From Cyclaneusma minus (lineage: Eukaryota; Ascomycota; Leotiomycetes; Marthamycetales; Marthamycetaceae), in contig JAKZHN010000035.1 of the NCBI GenBank assembly GCA_037179335.1, positions 186,001 through 250,000 of the forward strand: a stretch of DNA of 64,000 nt, written 5' to 3'. Under the pieces are notes generated by a model, which did no database searches, was not told the DNA's origin, and was given only the letters and a program-made list of their open reading frames with translations. A program made the position numbers and the translations under genes. Shown one piece after another: positions 11,494-22,858 of the stretch; positions within the stretch are counted from its first letter, which is position 1; each line of letters opens with the position of its first letter.

Positions 11494-13377
11494 GACTAGA
11501 GAAAAAAAGAGCAGAGGACGAAAGCGCGTTGATCTTTTTATTTGATAGCGGCATCACAAAAGCAATGAAAAGCTACTTTGTTCTACTTTGTCTAGGACTC
11601 CTGTAACTGCCAATCGATTGTGATATGCGATCAGGAGGTTGTTTACCTAGGTAGCTTTTCCGAAAACCAGAGCTTTGAGATGGACAGTCAGCCCAACTAG
11701 AGCACTTCCTAGTAATAGTGTGGAACATCCAGAGACCAAGTGCCATTAGCACAGTTCTCTGTCGATTTGGCAGAATCCTGTCGTCCCGGATTCGTTCAAG
11801 TTGTCCTTCTCAAGCGCATTATATACCTGAAACTAACCGAGCTATATCCCAGATTGGCCGCCCCCCCCCCCCCCACACACTCAAACCCAGTCGTGTTGCA
11901 CATCAATATGCTTGGAACTTCCTGTTCTACTAGACTATCTCATTTAAAAGTCTTAAAAAACCATTCTCAAAACTGGCATTTTCAACCTGGTTCGGTCGAT
12001 GTGCAACGAAACTCAGTGGGACCAGAAGTCGGTGGTTAGAAGTTAGGTGACCCGCCTAGACCGGAAAGAAGTCTGTCACAATGAGATTTTATGTCACTTC
12101 GATAGTACCCTGTCATTTTATACGCACTCTCTCAGCCAAAAAGCTAGACTATAAGAAAACCAAGCAGCGTTTGTAATTCGGTTTTCACACAAGCCTCTGA
12201 TTTTCAAACCCAGGCGTGTTTTACATCAATCTTCTCGGAATTTGCAGCTCTATCAGACTATCTCGTTTAAAAGTTTTAAAATCGAATTCCTAAAATTCAC
12301 TTATCTAATGTCCCTCGGTCGACGTGCTACAAAACTCGAGAGCGTCAGGGGTTGTAGGTCAGGTGATTCCCCGTACCGTAGATCAACATCTCTGTTAAGC
12401 GAGAAGTACCCTGTCATTCCATGTTGTTCCATACGCTCGCCTAACCGAGAAGCTGGACTATAAAAAATAAATAGACAGCGTTTATAATTAGGTTTTATAC
12501 ACGCCGCTTACAGTCAAACCCAGGCGTGTTATACATCGATTTGCTCGGAATTTGCAGCTCTACCAAACTATTTTATTTAAAATTCTCGAAAAGCAACTTT
12601 GAAAAATCACTTTTTCAATCTCCCTCAGTCGACGTGCAACAAAACTTTTAAGAAGACCAATGATCGATCATTGGTCAAGCGATTCCAGGGGAGGCGACCA
12701 TTGGTCCGCTATTGCTCAGACTTGGCCGGAATAACTCTCCATTTTGTCACGCTAGGAGTATTCTGTCGTCTGTTGTCCAAAACCACGCTTTCCAAAAACT
12801 GCCTTGCTCTAGGGTGATACCTGAACATAAAAGTAACTAAGCCGCTTTCGGCAACTTATATGCTACAACCCACTCACCTTGTAACCCAGGCGTGTTATAC
12901 ACCAAAATGTATAGAATTTCAAGCTCTGTTCAATGGTACTATTTATGAGTCTCGATTGTCTGTTTCCAAGTTTTCAAAGTTTGCTGGTCGATGTGCAACA
13001 AAACTTGAAAGGGGGCGAATCATGTGATACCGTCTCGCCTATTTCCTCAGACTTTTGTTGCACATCGAGAGTCCGCCCCGGTCGGTTGCCTCGATATCTC
13101 TCTATTCTCCCCACCCTTTCCATCAATCTGAGGTTTTTGCATTACTCCGTCAAATCCCACCGGTTTCTTGAAGAGCCCTTCCTTTCCTCTTTCATCGCTG
13201 AACTCAAAACTCGGCGTTCAATTCCTGGGTAAAGAGTGCTATGTTGAGGTCGTCCTCCTGGAAGCTAGGCCGGCATCTCTCATCACTGCTGCGCTTCAGC
13301 CGCGCCGTCATTGCCACCAGATTCGAGCATCTTAAGCAGTTATATCGTTCAGCCTCATCAGCACCTTGCGAAGATAG
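11494..13377. other. repeat-bearing intergenic region
   Basis: No gene. Holds a C run of about 14 at 11862-11875 and the four decayed ~320-bp repeat units listed separately. It separates Arp2 from the pseudokinase/kinase pair. Confidence 0.6.
11881..13080. repeat. four diverged tandem repeat units, ~310-366 bp
   Basis: Unit markers: AACCCAG(G/T)CGTGTT begins near 11881, 12204, 12514 and 12880. Each unit continues with a GGAATTTGCAGCTCT-like block (decayed in the first and last). About 110 bp later comes TCGA(T/C)GTGCAAC.AAACT, seen near 11997, 12319, 12630 and 12988. Units two and three also share a GACTATAA..CAGCGTTT.TAAT segment. In the first unit GTTGCACATC is the inverted complement of the later GATGTGCAAC; the other units have lost this match, mainly at CpA sites. 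No open reading frame runs through the units. Confidence 0.75.
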
Positions 13378-14906
13378 TTAGTCCATGGTTCCGGTAATGT
13401 GCGAAAGGGGTAATACCTTCTCAATATATCTAACCCCAACTAGAATACCATCCTCATCCTGAAACTCTTCCTCGTCGCCGAAATCAAGGTTGTCATCGTC
13501 AAGACAGGTCAAACACGTCTCAACAACCTCGGCATACTTGGTTCCCATCAGTCTGGGTAGCGAATCGCGAGTAAGTCGGAGTAAATCGTCCTTGCTGGGT
13601 AGCGTAGAGGGCTTGGAGACTTTCCCGTTTTCGTCGTAAGTCACGAAAGACTCCCACAAGCCCACTTCAAGCAGGCAAACCCCAAGGCTATAGATATCAT
13701 GCTGCATGACATAGTAGTCACCGGGATTTTCACCTTGGCGCTGAGGATGACGATACAGGTTCTTTTCCCAAGCATTGTCACCAGCATTCAAAGTCCTGCC
13801 TTCCGCAGCTCTAACTTGTTCAAATCCGATGATGAAGGCGGATCCAATAGATGACTGGGAGTCGCCGCCTTTGCAAATCAGAATGGTCTCGGGACGGATG
13901 TTTTTGTGGACGAAGCCGAAGGTATGGACATAGCTGATCGATTTGCCGAGTTCAGCCGCTAAGAGGAATCGATCGGATAGTGTTTGAGGGACGGTTTTTT
14001 CAAGCAGGCAGCTCCGAAGGCTACGGGGTGATGCGAAGCCTGGAGGCATTTTGAAGATGAATGTAAAAGAAGTTGGATCCTCCACGATGCCCTTACAGGC
14101 TAGGAGCCGAAAGGTAATAGGATCAGAGCGCTTGAGTTTCCTCGCCAGACTGCGGATATTTTGCGAGAGGAATTTGACGTCGGCCCAAGGAGGGCATTGA
14201 ATCCGTTCCACAATTAGTTCCTCGCCATCGCCTTCTCGTCTCGCGGCCTTTGCGGAACAGAATGGAATATCTGAAAGGTGGAGAGATTCAAGGCCGCTCG
14301 CAGGAAGACGAATCGGGAGTTTGTCTCGCAAGGAAGGATTCATGGCAGTCCTCAAGGAGCTGGCGGAGGACAATGACACACAGCTTTCCTTTTGGGAGTA
14401 CAACTGCTGGTCGATTTCTGGAGTCGCCATCTTCACCAAGAGGTACCAAGAAGGGTCGTAGGTTTTCTGCCAAGTCACAAGTTCCGCAATGGTCTTGTCG
14501 AGGCTTTCTTTGACTCGGACGTACTTGAGTTTCCACCTCCTAAGTCCCTTATCGTCTCCTTCTTTCTTCTTGACAGCCTGAACCTTTGACTCTGCGGCAT
14601 CCAACTTGCTGGCTAGGATATTTACTGCATCATTCTGGATGTTCTGGTACTCGCTGTCCATGCTAAGGGCAATCTTTTTGACGATAGTCAGCTGGGATTC
14701 TGTCCGGTGCCAGGTCGCTTTGTAAAGGGCATTTCGTTCCGCGAGTTCGGTATCGGCATGCTTGAATGATGAATATAGCGTAATGAGAGACTGAGAATAT
14801 CTAGCCCTTCTGTATTAGCAGTGTCACGTAGAAGGATTTTCATATGGACGTACTTGAAACACATGTCAATTGTTGCAATAATAGCAAGGCCCAACTCGAC
14901 CGACAT
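13378..14906 (-). CDS. N-terminal helical (HeLo-like) domain plus pseudokinase, 491 aa
   Basis: Two exons on the minus strand, 14906-14854 and 14800-13378, give 492 codons with stop; the split Lys codon restores FKYSQSL. Residues 1 to about 150 are helical and begin with a hydrophobic stretch (VELGLAIIATIDMCFKY). They resemble the N-terminal domains of fungal prion-inhibition/cell-death proteins (HeLo, HELL, SesA class); this is judged by eye only. Residues about 190-450 follow a protein kinase fold, but the catalytic parts are gone: no glycine loop, HRD replaced by HKN (FVHKNIRPETILI), DFG replaced by GFE (FIIGFEQVR), no APE. The structural Asp of helix F remains (HDIYSLGVCLLE). The C-terminus is acidic. 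A role as a membrane-acting effector controlled by its pseudokinase, like MLKL, is inference. It is divergent from the kinase-TPR gene. Confidence 0.82.
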
Positions 14907-15375
14907 TATGGAGGATTGAGAGCGCAAGGGTAACAAGCACGACAAATAGAATGAATTGGAAACAGTGTTGAGAAATATTTCATTTTCGACAAACAAACAG
15001 TCTTTAAATCCAGCTTTATATTCCATTGGCATAGATAGAAGACGTCCATGTTCAGCAGAATCGCTAAGCAGTAAGCACTGCCACCTGTCATGCATATATA
15101 CCCCCGCTTGGGGGCTGAATGTATGTCACGCCCTGCAAAGACTGCGGCTGCCTGCAATCTCACGATGTCCGGCTCCGCCACCTTCAATTAATGACGACTC
15201 AAAGAGCTTGGTCCGTTGTCGCCGATGAACTTGTCGGCTACAGCTAATGCACTTTTTTCTGGCGCCTATTCATATATATACAGGTTCTCGCCTTCTCTAA
15301 AGCGCGGTGTGCTACTGTATTCCTGCTCCGTAATTCGCGTCTGATCACACAGACTTCTTCCAGGCCGAGATCACA
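14907..15375. promoter_or_regulatory. shared divergent promoter with two TATA-like motifs
   Basis: This 469-bp spacer separates the start codons of the pseudokinase gene (minus) and the kinase-TPR gene (plus). CATATATATA at 15271-15280 lies about 100 nt before the plus-strand ATG. TATATA at 15095-15100 reads as TATATATGCA on the minus strand and lies about 190 nt before the minus-strand ATG. The arrangement would allow co-expression, which is inferred and not shown. Confidence 0.5.
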
Positions 15376-18018
15376 ATGAGCCAAGTGCCGGATCTCGTGA
15401 GGGATTCAAGGCTCGATACCGAATTCATAAATGGCTTCTACATCCACAAGGTCTTTGAGCCAATACCAGATTCCCGCAACCGCCCAGTCCGGAAACGAGA
15501 ATATTGGCAAAGATGGTCGTCGAGACCGATCGGGCGTGGTGGCTATGGAATGGTTTGGCTGGAGGGTTGTGTTGAAGGACCGCGAAGTGGCCAGTTTCGC
15601 GCAGTCAAGGAAGTCTCAAAGTTGACCGACCATCAGTCCCATGGGGCTGTCGATTACAACCGGGAGCTGGAGGCGATTGCAAAGTTTTCACACCAGAGGG
15701 TAGGTGTCCTAGCCTGTTGCCCCCCATGGCTTTGGCTAATAGAGATCTAGTACCAGAGATGCTTCGTGACATCATTTGGATGGTATGAGCGAGATGATAC
15801 TCTGTTCATTGCCATGGAGTACCTCGAACTTGGAGACTTACAGCATCATTTGTCGTCTGCTTCCGGACCACTTCCAGAACATGAGGCGGAACAAATTACC
15901 TTCCAGATTCTCGAAGGCCTTTCTTTCATGCATCAAAACCAATTTGCCCACAGGGATTTGAAGCCCGGGGTATGTCTTTATATCTTTCCTGTAGTATGCG
16001 GGCTTGCTGATACGAACGCCCCAGAACATTCTTATCAAATCCAAGCCGCCTGATACTTGGTGGGTCAAAATAGGGGACTTTGGTATAAGCAAACGGCTTC
16101 GGGAGGGATTGGATGCTACCGCGAGTATGAGAGGCACATCGGGATTTCTTGCCCCTGAAGTCTATGGATTCGGTCAGAAGGGCAGCCTCTACGCACTGGA
16201 TATGTGGTCTCTCGGAGAGCTTGCTTACCGGATGATGACCAAGGTACCTACTTTCCCGAACCAGGCACTTCTGACTGGATATGTTCAAAAACCCGAGACA
16301 TTCCCTCTGGGTCCTCTCCGAGACCGCAACGCCAGTGATGCAGCACAAAGCTTCATATTGTCGACAATGGCATCGGCTCCAACTCAACGCTTGACTGCAG
16401 CGCAAGCTTTGCAACACAAGTGGATGAAGAAAGTGGCGCCTCCCCAGTCGTGCGCGAGAATTTATCTTCCAACTCCACTAGCGAACGTTGCAAAATCCTC
16501 AGTGGAATCAGTGGATTCACTCTCTGAGGAGTTCGCTGCTTGGACCACATCTCATGATACAACAATTCCCCCTTTGCCAGCTACGCAGGTAGATACGGTG
16601 AGTTGATAACAGAGACTTGCTACAAGTATTTGAATCTGATGTTGCGTATTTAGGAGAGAGCATCAGCCACACCTGAAGCACAGCGTAAACAAGTAAAGGA
16701 ACTGTTACACCAGGAAAGATGGAAAGACGCGAGAGAGATCTTACTAAAAGTTATACCAAATGAGGAGAAGAGACTAGGCATGGATTCCAAGGGGGTGATT
16801 GATTGCAAGAGGGGCCTGGCATTAACTTATGTGAAGCAAAATCGAGGGAAAGAAGCGAGAAATGTCTGGGAAAGGCTTATACCAGACCAAGAGAAAGCAT
16901 TTGGCAAAGGTTGCAGGGAAGCGCTCCATGGCATGTACAACATTGGATTAAGTTATGGTCTGGAGAAGAGATCTCAAGAAGCGGAAGGAGTGTGGCAGCT
17001 CCTTTTGAAAGACCAAGAAAGGGTTCTGGGAAGGGATGATATTGATACACTTCGTACCAAATACTCGCTAGCAAAATTGCTTTGCGACCAGCAGAAAGAT
17101 CAGGAAGCAGGAGAGTTCTTGCGGCAGCTTGCAACAGACGCAGAGAGGCTTCTGGAGATTGACGAGAAGGAAACGCACTACAGAATGTTCTGGGTGATCG
17201 AAGTGCTCCAGAGGCAAGAAAAATATCTGCAGGCAGAGAAGCTTTCACGGCAGCTTGTGAAACACCGAGAGCGGGTGCTGGGAACCGACCATTGGAGGAC
17301 CAACTGGAGCAAGTACTGGCTGGGGAAAGCACTCTATCAGCAGAAGAAATATCGAAAAGCAGAAAGCCTTTTGCGGCTGCTTCTCAAAGACACAGAAAGG
17401 GCGGTGGGAGAAGGATTTGACGAAACCGCGACTCTTGCTACCAAGCATTGGCTGGCGAAGACGCTATATATGCAGGATAAGCACGAGGAGGCAGAATCTC
17501 ACCTTCGACGGCTTGTGAGAGACCGAGAGAGGGTATTCGGAGCTGAGTATAAGGAGACCATTGAGAGCAAGCACTGGCTGGCAAGAGCGCTTTTCGAGCA
17601 GAAGAAATATCGAGAAGCAGAGAAGCTTTTGCGGCAGCTCATCGAAGACGCAGAAAGAGCACTGGGAGTTGACGACCTGCAGACCCTCGATACCAAGCAC
17701 TGGCTGGGGAAAACACTGTATATGCAGGATAAACACGAAGAAGCGGAAAAGCTTCTGCGACGACTTGCGACAGACCGAGAGAGGGTGCTCGGAGTTCATC
17801 ATCTAAGAACTTTTGAGAGTAAGCATTGGTTGGCAAAAACCTTGTATCAGCAACGGCGATACTCGGAAGCAAAAGATTTCTTCCAGAAGCTTTTGGAGGT
17901 GGAAGAAAGGGTACTCGGAGAGGATAATAATTTGACAGTTAAGAGCAGATTTTTCTTGAAAAGGGCAAGTCTTCCTATCCTCCCAATTCCTGAAGTGAAA
18001 GTTAACCGACTAGTTTAG
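15376..18018 (+). CDS. Ser/Thr protein kinase fused to a TPR array, 826 aa
   Basis: Active-looking kinase. The glycine loop is IGRGGYGMVW, the ATP lysine is in RAVKEV, the catalytic loop is AHRDLKPGNIL, the metal motif DFG is in IGDFGISK, and GTSGFLAPEV matches the activation-loop end. The domain spans about residues 45-330. A Ser/Thr-rich linker follows. From about residue 375 to the end come nine or so 42-residue TPR units of the kinesin-light-chain type, for example KTLYMQDKHEEAEKLLRRL. Exons 15376-15699, 15751-15969, 16025-16597 and 16654-18018 are all phase 0 and total 827 codons with stop. Kinase-TPR fusions and TPR arrays on NLR-like proteins occur in fungi; the ligand or partner is unknown. 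It is divergent from the pseudokinase gene, which is a plausible substrate by analogy only. Confidence 0.88.
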
Positions 18019-19020
18019 ATCGATTCCATTGACCGTGCGTGAGCTGTAAGCTCCGTCGGGTACCATAATGCAGTTGTTTGGTCTACTGGTATGGTGTCCA
18101 TGCTGCCAGTGTATGTATCTGTCTCGGGACTGAAAGTCTGACGAGGACAACAGTACTTGTCAGACGCCATGCTCACTTCCTGAAAAAGACTGCGATTACC
18201 AGGTGGTTTGCGGGCCAGCTAGGGAGGATCGAAGACCGTATCGAAGCTCAGTCGGATATCTGATTGGAGTTAAACTGGGGAGTTTGCAACGGAAATAGGA
18301 GTTGGGACTAGCCGTTGAATGCTGGATGGACAAGCCTGTTCTGAAGTCTGCAGTATATTAATGAGGATGTATAACTGTGTCAATGGAAAAGGATGCCGAT
18401 TGAAGACGACTGACAGCATTTGAAGCTATCACAGGATCTGAAGTAAGTGGGCCAAACCTTGATCCGAGAAAGCCATGGCACTGCACCCCTGAATCTATCT
18501 CCCGCAACTTCATCTTGGCCATCCTGGCTTTCATCCAATATCGGGCGCCCCCATGCCAAATTCCTACTGACGACGTCACAGAAATGAAGGGGGGTCTGTG
18601 ACTGTTGTGTCACGACAAACCTGCTTCTCCATGGTCGCGACAGGTCTGGCCAATCACAATACGAGCGCAAAGGAATTGTCGTGGCACGGCAGGCCTCGAC
18701 GAGTCGACAACAAAGCCTGGCTTCGGGAAGAATCTGGGGTAACGGGGGTGATTTCCTTGATTTGGACCGCTGCATTCTTCCAGTTGTCGTGTGCGCCGAA
18801 ACTTGCGGCAAAGCTGCAGCGAACACGTGTGTAGGTGGTCGCATGGCTAGAATACCAAGGCAGCTCTCGAAACGCGGTATTTCATAAGGTCGCTGCTTCT
18901 GTGCTCCTTGCTTGTTGTGACCTCCCCAAGCCTTTTCTCACAAGACACTCTCACCACTAAAGTAGTCGCAAGCATCAAGCTTGTGTATTTCCTCTCTTAA
19001 GCTTCACAAGTTCAGTCAAG
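18019..19020. other. intergenic
   Basis: About 1 kb with no supportable gene. Open frames on both strands (such as 18380-18844 minus) lack family text. The last 150 bp are C/T-rich and are probably the promoter and leader of the SUR7-type gene. Confidence 0.5.
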
Positions 19021-19778
19021 ATGGCGAAAACAGGCCTCTTCCACCACATTGGCACCTTTCTCATCTTCGCCGCCACCATCCTGCTCCTCATCACCTGTAT
19101 CTCCGCGCCTGTTGTCAACGACATTGGCATCCTGAAGGTGAAGCTCGATGTCTTCAACGATGGCCACCAGTCCGTCGTCTCCTTCGGTTCCTTTGGCTAC
19201 TGCCAGCTCGACTACAATTCGTACGCGCACCTTCTCACTCTCCCAAGTGCGAGCTCTTACTGACAACTGCTTCCAGTGCTGGCAGCGACTACTGCTCTGG
19301 CAGCCACATCGGCTACAAGCCCGTGGACGTCATGAAGCAACTCACCCGAGCCAGCTTCTCGTCGGCAGCAACTTCATCCGCCAACGACCTGACCAACGCG
19401 ATGATCCTGCACCCGATCGCATGCGGCCTGGCCTTCATCGCCTTTCTCTTCGCACTCGGCGCAGGCATCTTCGGCGCAGTCCTAGCCTCGGCCGTCGCAT
19501 TCATCGCCTGGATGATTACCGTCGTGGTAATGGCCATCGACTTCGCGCTCTTCGCAATCATCAAGAACGATGTGAACAAGAGTGGTACTGGAGGACACGC
19601 GTCGTACAGCACGGGAATGTGGACTTGCCTGGCTGCCATGATCCTGCTGTTCATTGGCACCTTCTGGGTCTTGTTTACCTGCTTGAGCAAGAGGAGACAC
19701 TCGAGACGTACGGAGAAGTTTGCGAATGGCACGACCAGGACCAGGAGAAGGTTCTGGCAGAGAAAGACCACTTACTGA
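19021..19778 (+). CDS. SUR7/PalI (Rim9-like) family membrane protein, 233 aa
   Basis: Four-span plasma-membrane protein of the SUR7/PalI superfamily, whose members act in eisosome patches (Sur7) or ambient-pH sensing (PalI/Rim9). Membrane segments lie near residues 9-27, 122-145, 150-172 and 196-217. The first extracellular loop carries the family motif around FGSFGYCQLDY and a second Cys in GSDYCSG. Two exons, 19021-19220 and 19277-19778, with a phase-2 junction, give 234 codons with stop. The C-terminal tail is short and very basic (KRRHSRRTEK, TRTRRRFWQRK), unlike the long tail of canonical PalI, so a role in pH signalling is uncertain. Confidence 0.85.
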
Positions 19779-20655
19779 GTGTGATGGAGGTCGCGAGACT
19801 TGCAACATGCTTTGATGAGGTGTGGAGGGGGGGTTTGCTTTTTACTCGGATTTGACTTTGATTTGGCTTCAATGCGGGAGTGCGATGGCGTACTCGAGTA
19901 ACATGGCTGGCTCGATTCTGCGATGATACCTCTCTGTTGTCTTTGATCCATAGCAAGGGAAGTCAATTGAATTCACATCAATCTCTCGCGTCCTTTTGCT
20001 TCGCATCGTAGTTTTGCACATTTGTGAAGTTGGCAGGATTTAGTTATGTCGCGATACGTCAGACCAGAGCTTGCCCGTCGCGAGGGCGGATCTCCGTCTG
20101 GCCTTTCCGCCGGCAGCATCCGAAATGCCCCTGTAAACATCCCCTGAGCGGCGTTTGGCCTAACGATGGGCTCGTGGCCAAAATCGACGAGACTAATTTC
20201 CGCGACACCTTAGAATAGCTCTGGCGAAGGGAAGGAGGACTCTCATCACCTGCCAACACCACCGTCACCACCGCCGAGCCTTGTCGACTGGAACTGCCGT
20301 TGTTTCACCAACAGCAGAACACTTCCCCGCTGCCCAGCTTCTTCCCCGGCATTGAGTAGATCTGTCGAAAGTGCCGTTGAACGCCAGTACCCTCGAGCAC
20401 ACCAACCCTGACGCTTAAGCTCCTCCACGAAGCCGCACTTCGCAACCCATCACCCGAAACAAAACACAAGAGACTTCCGTCCGACCTCCTCTGTCAATTC
20501 CTCGGACGCGTCAAAATCAGTTGTTACCAACTGGTCGTGCGCTCTTCCTCCACCGACCCGCACGAATCTCTCCATCCGGCGCCCCTTTGCGCATCCTCAC
20601 ATCCGTCCAATTCTTCACTCTCCACCGCCCGCTCCTCCCCATACCCACCTTCAAG
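19779..20655. other. intergenic, Arf6 upstream region
   Basis: No gene seen. The final 200 bp before 20656 are C/T-rich and probably form the Arf6 leader. Confidence 0.5.
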
Positions 20656-21461
20656 ATGGGCGCCTCACTCACCAAGATGATGGGCAAGATCTTCGGCAGC
20701 AAAGAGATGCGCCTGCTCATGCTAGGTCTCGACGCTGCCGGCAAGACCACCATCCTGTACAAGCTCAAGCTCAACCAAGACGTCACCACCATCCCGACCG
20801 TCGGCTTCAACGTCGAGACCGTAACCTACAAGAACGTCAAGTTCAATGTCTGGGATGTTGGTGGTCAAGACAAGATCCGCCCGCTGTGGAGACATTACTT
20901 CTCTGGCACCCAGGGTCTGATCTTCGTCATCGACAGCAGCGATCGCGCGCGCATTGATGAGGCCAGGCAGGAGTTGCACAGGATTATCAATGATCGCGAG
21001 ATGAAGGAGAGTTTGTTGCTGGTGTTTGCCAACAAGCAGGATATCCAGAATGGTGAGTGCCGTCTACTGTTTGGAGGCTGTAAGGTCCCGGGATTAGGAA
21101 CAGAGCATCTTTGTGAGAGGATGGTCTTGTTTGAACTGCCGTGATTGGGAAACTGGACTGAAAGGCTAATATGATGTTTCTTGACAGCTATGAAACCACA
21201 GGAAGTCACCGACAAATTGAAGCTCACCACTCTGAAGGACAAGATCTGGTACGTGGTGCCCAGCTGCGCAACGAGCGGCGAAGGACTATTAGAAGGCTTG
21301 GTATGTTCTCCTTCCATCTCATTCCCGTCAATTCCTATCCTTCTTCATCCATCCACACAGAACCGCCATTTATCACCCTAGTGATCAACTACTAAATCCA
21401 AAAACAGGCATGGCTCTCAAACAACGTCAAGTCTTCGCCCGCCCCGGTCAAGAAACCTTGA
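20656..21461 (+). CDS. arf6: ADP-ribosylation factor, Arf6/ArfB type, 187 aa
   Basis: Small GTPase of the Arf family. KTTILYKLKL and LHRIINDREM favour Arf6 (ArfB in Aspergillus) over Arf1; Arf6 acts in endocytosis and cortical polarity at the plasma membrane. Gly2 is available for N-myristoylation (MGASLTK). P-loop GLDAAGKT is at residues 24-31, the switch II motif WDVGGQDKIRPLW follows, NKQD binds guanine and SCATSGEGLLEGL is the G5 region. Three exons, 20656-21052, 21188-21300 and 21408-21461, give 188 codons with stop. The last exon encodes only 17 residues, WLSNNVKSSPAPVKKP after its first Ala, a slightly longer tail than animal Arf6. Retention of the second intron would truncate the last helix. 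Confidence 0.94.
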
Positions 21462-22858
21462 TCCAGCAACCCAATCCAACGCAACACCATACGAACTTCC
21501 GCACCTTCTTATGGCCATAACCTTACGAATGCCTCCCCATAATCCTGCCTGTCGTCCCCCTCACCAAACACCCCTTCCAATCCACCACACCAAACACCCC
21601 TTCCAATCCACCACACCACACCCATACGCCTCACCGACCCCCAGCCCGCGCCCTCAGGCGTCCTCCCCACGATCTCCTTACTTTGCGTTTGCGTTCTCGA
21701 TATCGTTCTTCCAGAAACCCAGCATACCATTCGGCTTCTCTTCAAATCAGCGGGATTAGATACCCACAAAACCAGCACTTCTTTCACCAAAAACTCGCGC
21801 GCATGGCGTTCCCTGCATTCCCAAATTCGTCTCAGTCCATACCGTTTCCCGCAACCAAAACACAAATTCCGAAGTACTTCTGCGATGCGAATGCCAGCGA
21901 GCGTGCGTGCTTATATTCTGCCTATTCCTGCTTGCACTAGGCAGGAATGAATTCGATTTGAATTTTACGGGGGGTGTTTGGAGAGAGGTTGCACGGCCAG
22001 GCTTCTTTACTTTTATGAGAAGGAGCATGCGTGGGTCTGTTTTCTTGTAAACGGATTTGATTTGCATGGTTGCGGTTTGGTTGAGGAGGGGATAAGCGGA
22101 TTGTTTCTCTTTTCACTGCGCATGCTAGAGGGAGCAGAGGGCATGGGATTGTGCAAAGCGTGCGATCAGGACATGGAGGGAGCGAGGCGATCTTCATTTT
22201 CTGATGTACCGATGTTGAGAATTGTAATGACACTTCGATTCAACGGCATCCATCACTGTGTGCTTGACTCGGATAAAACTGTGACATGATGTGTTGTGGA
22301 CTTGTTTTGATTGCTCAAATGGGTATTTCTCTTAGAGTTTCTAATTTCAGGAAGGGTGCTTGTATATCTGGAGACCAATGCCCATGCATACTGCCTATGA
22401 GAAAGCGACAAGTCAGCGGTTCTGAGGCCGTCCAAGGGCCACCACGTCCGTGAAAATGAGGGCCACGATCATAATCCTCAGGCAAGGTACTAATAGGACA
22501 AGCCGAGGAATCCGTGGACCATGCAGGTTCATAATAACCCCCGCCCAGAGCCATTCACTTGCTGTTGACCATTCACCCACCTCATCGGAATCTCGATGAG
22601 AATGAAGCTCAGGCGGATCCTCACGCACCAGCTCCCTGTCCAAGGAGGCATCCGCAAAGGAAGATCCATTTGGCCACCCTCTTGCTTCGCTACTGTAACA
22701 CACCAGGCTCAAAAGCATGAAATTCACGGCTATTCCTCCCCGACCGCAAACACTCCAAACTGGCCAGGCTTCCAGGGCTTGCATGATTTGCCACTCACGC
22801 CACTGTTCGAGGCTTGGGGAGCCCACCTACGCGCAATTTAACTGCCACTCCAACAGAC
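21462..22858. other. intergenic
   Basis: No convincing gene. A 26-bp unit rich in CACC and CCTTCCAATCC occurs twice in tandem near 21562-21613. A minus-strand frame at 22413-22826 has no family text and is not called. Confidence 0.45.

Noticed and set aside
18380..18844. Minus-strand frame of 154 codons between kinase-TPR and SUR7 genes
   Set aside because: Cys/Ser/Arg-rich composition with no pattern; likely chance in GC-richer DNA.
22413..22826. Minus-strand frame of 137 codons
   Set aside because: No family text, odd composition and no splice context; probably chance.
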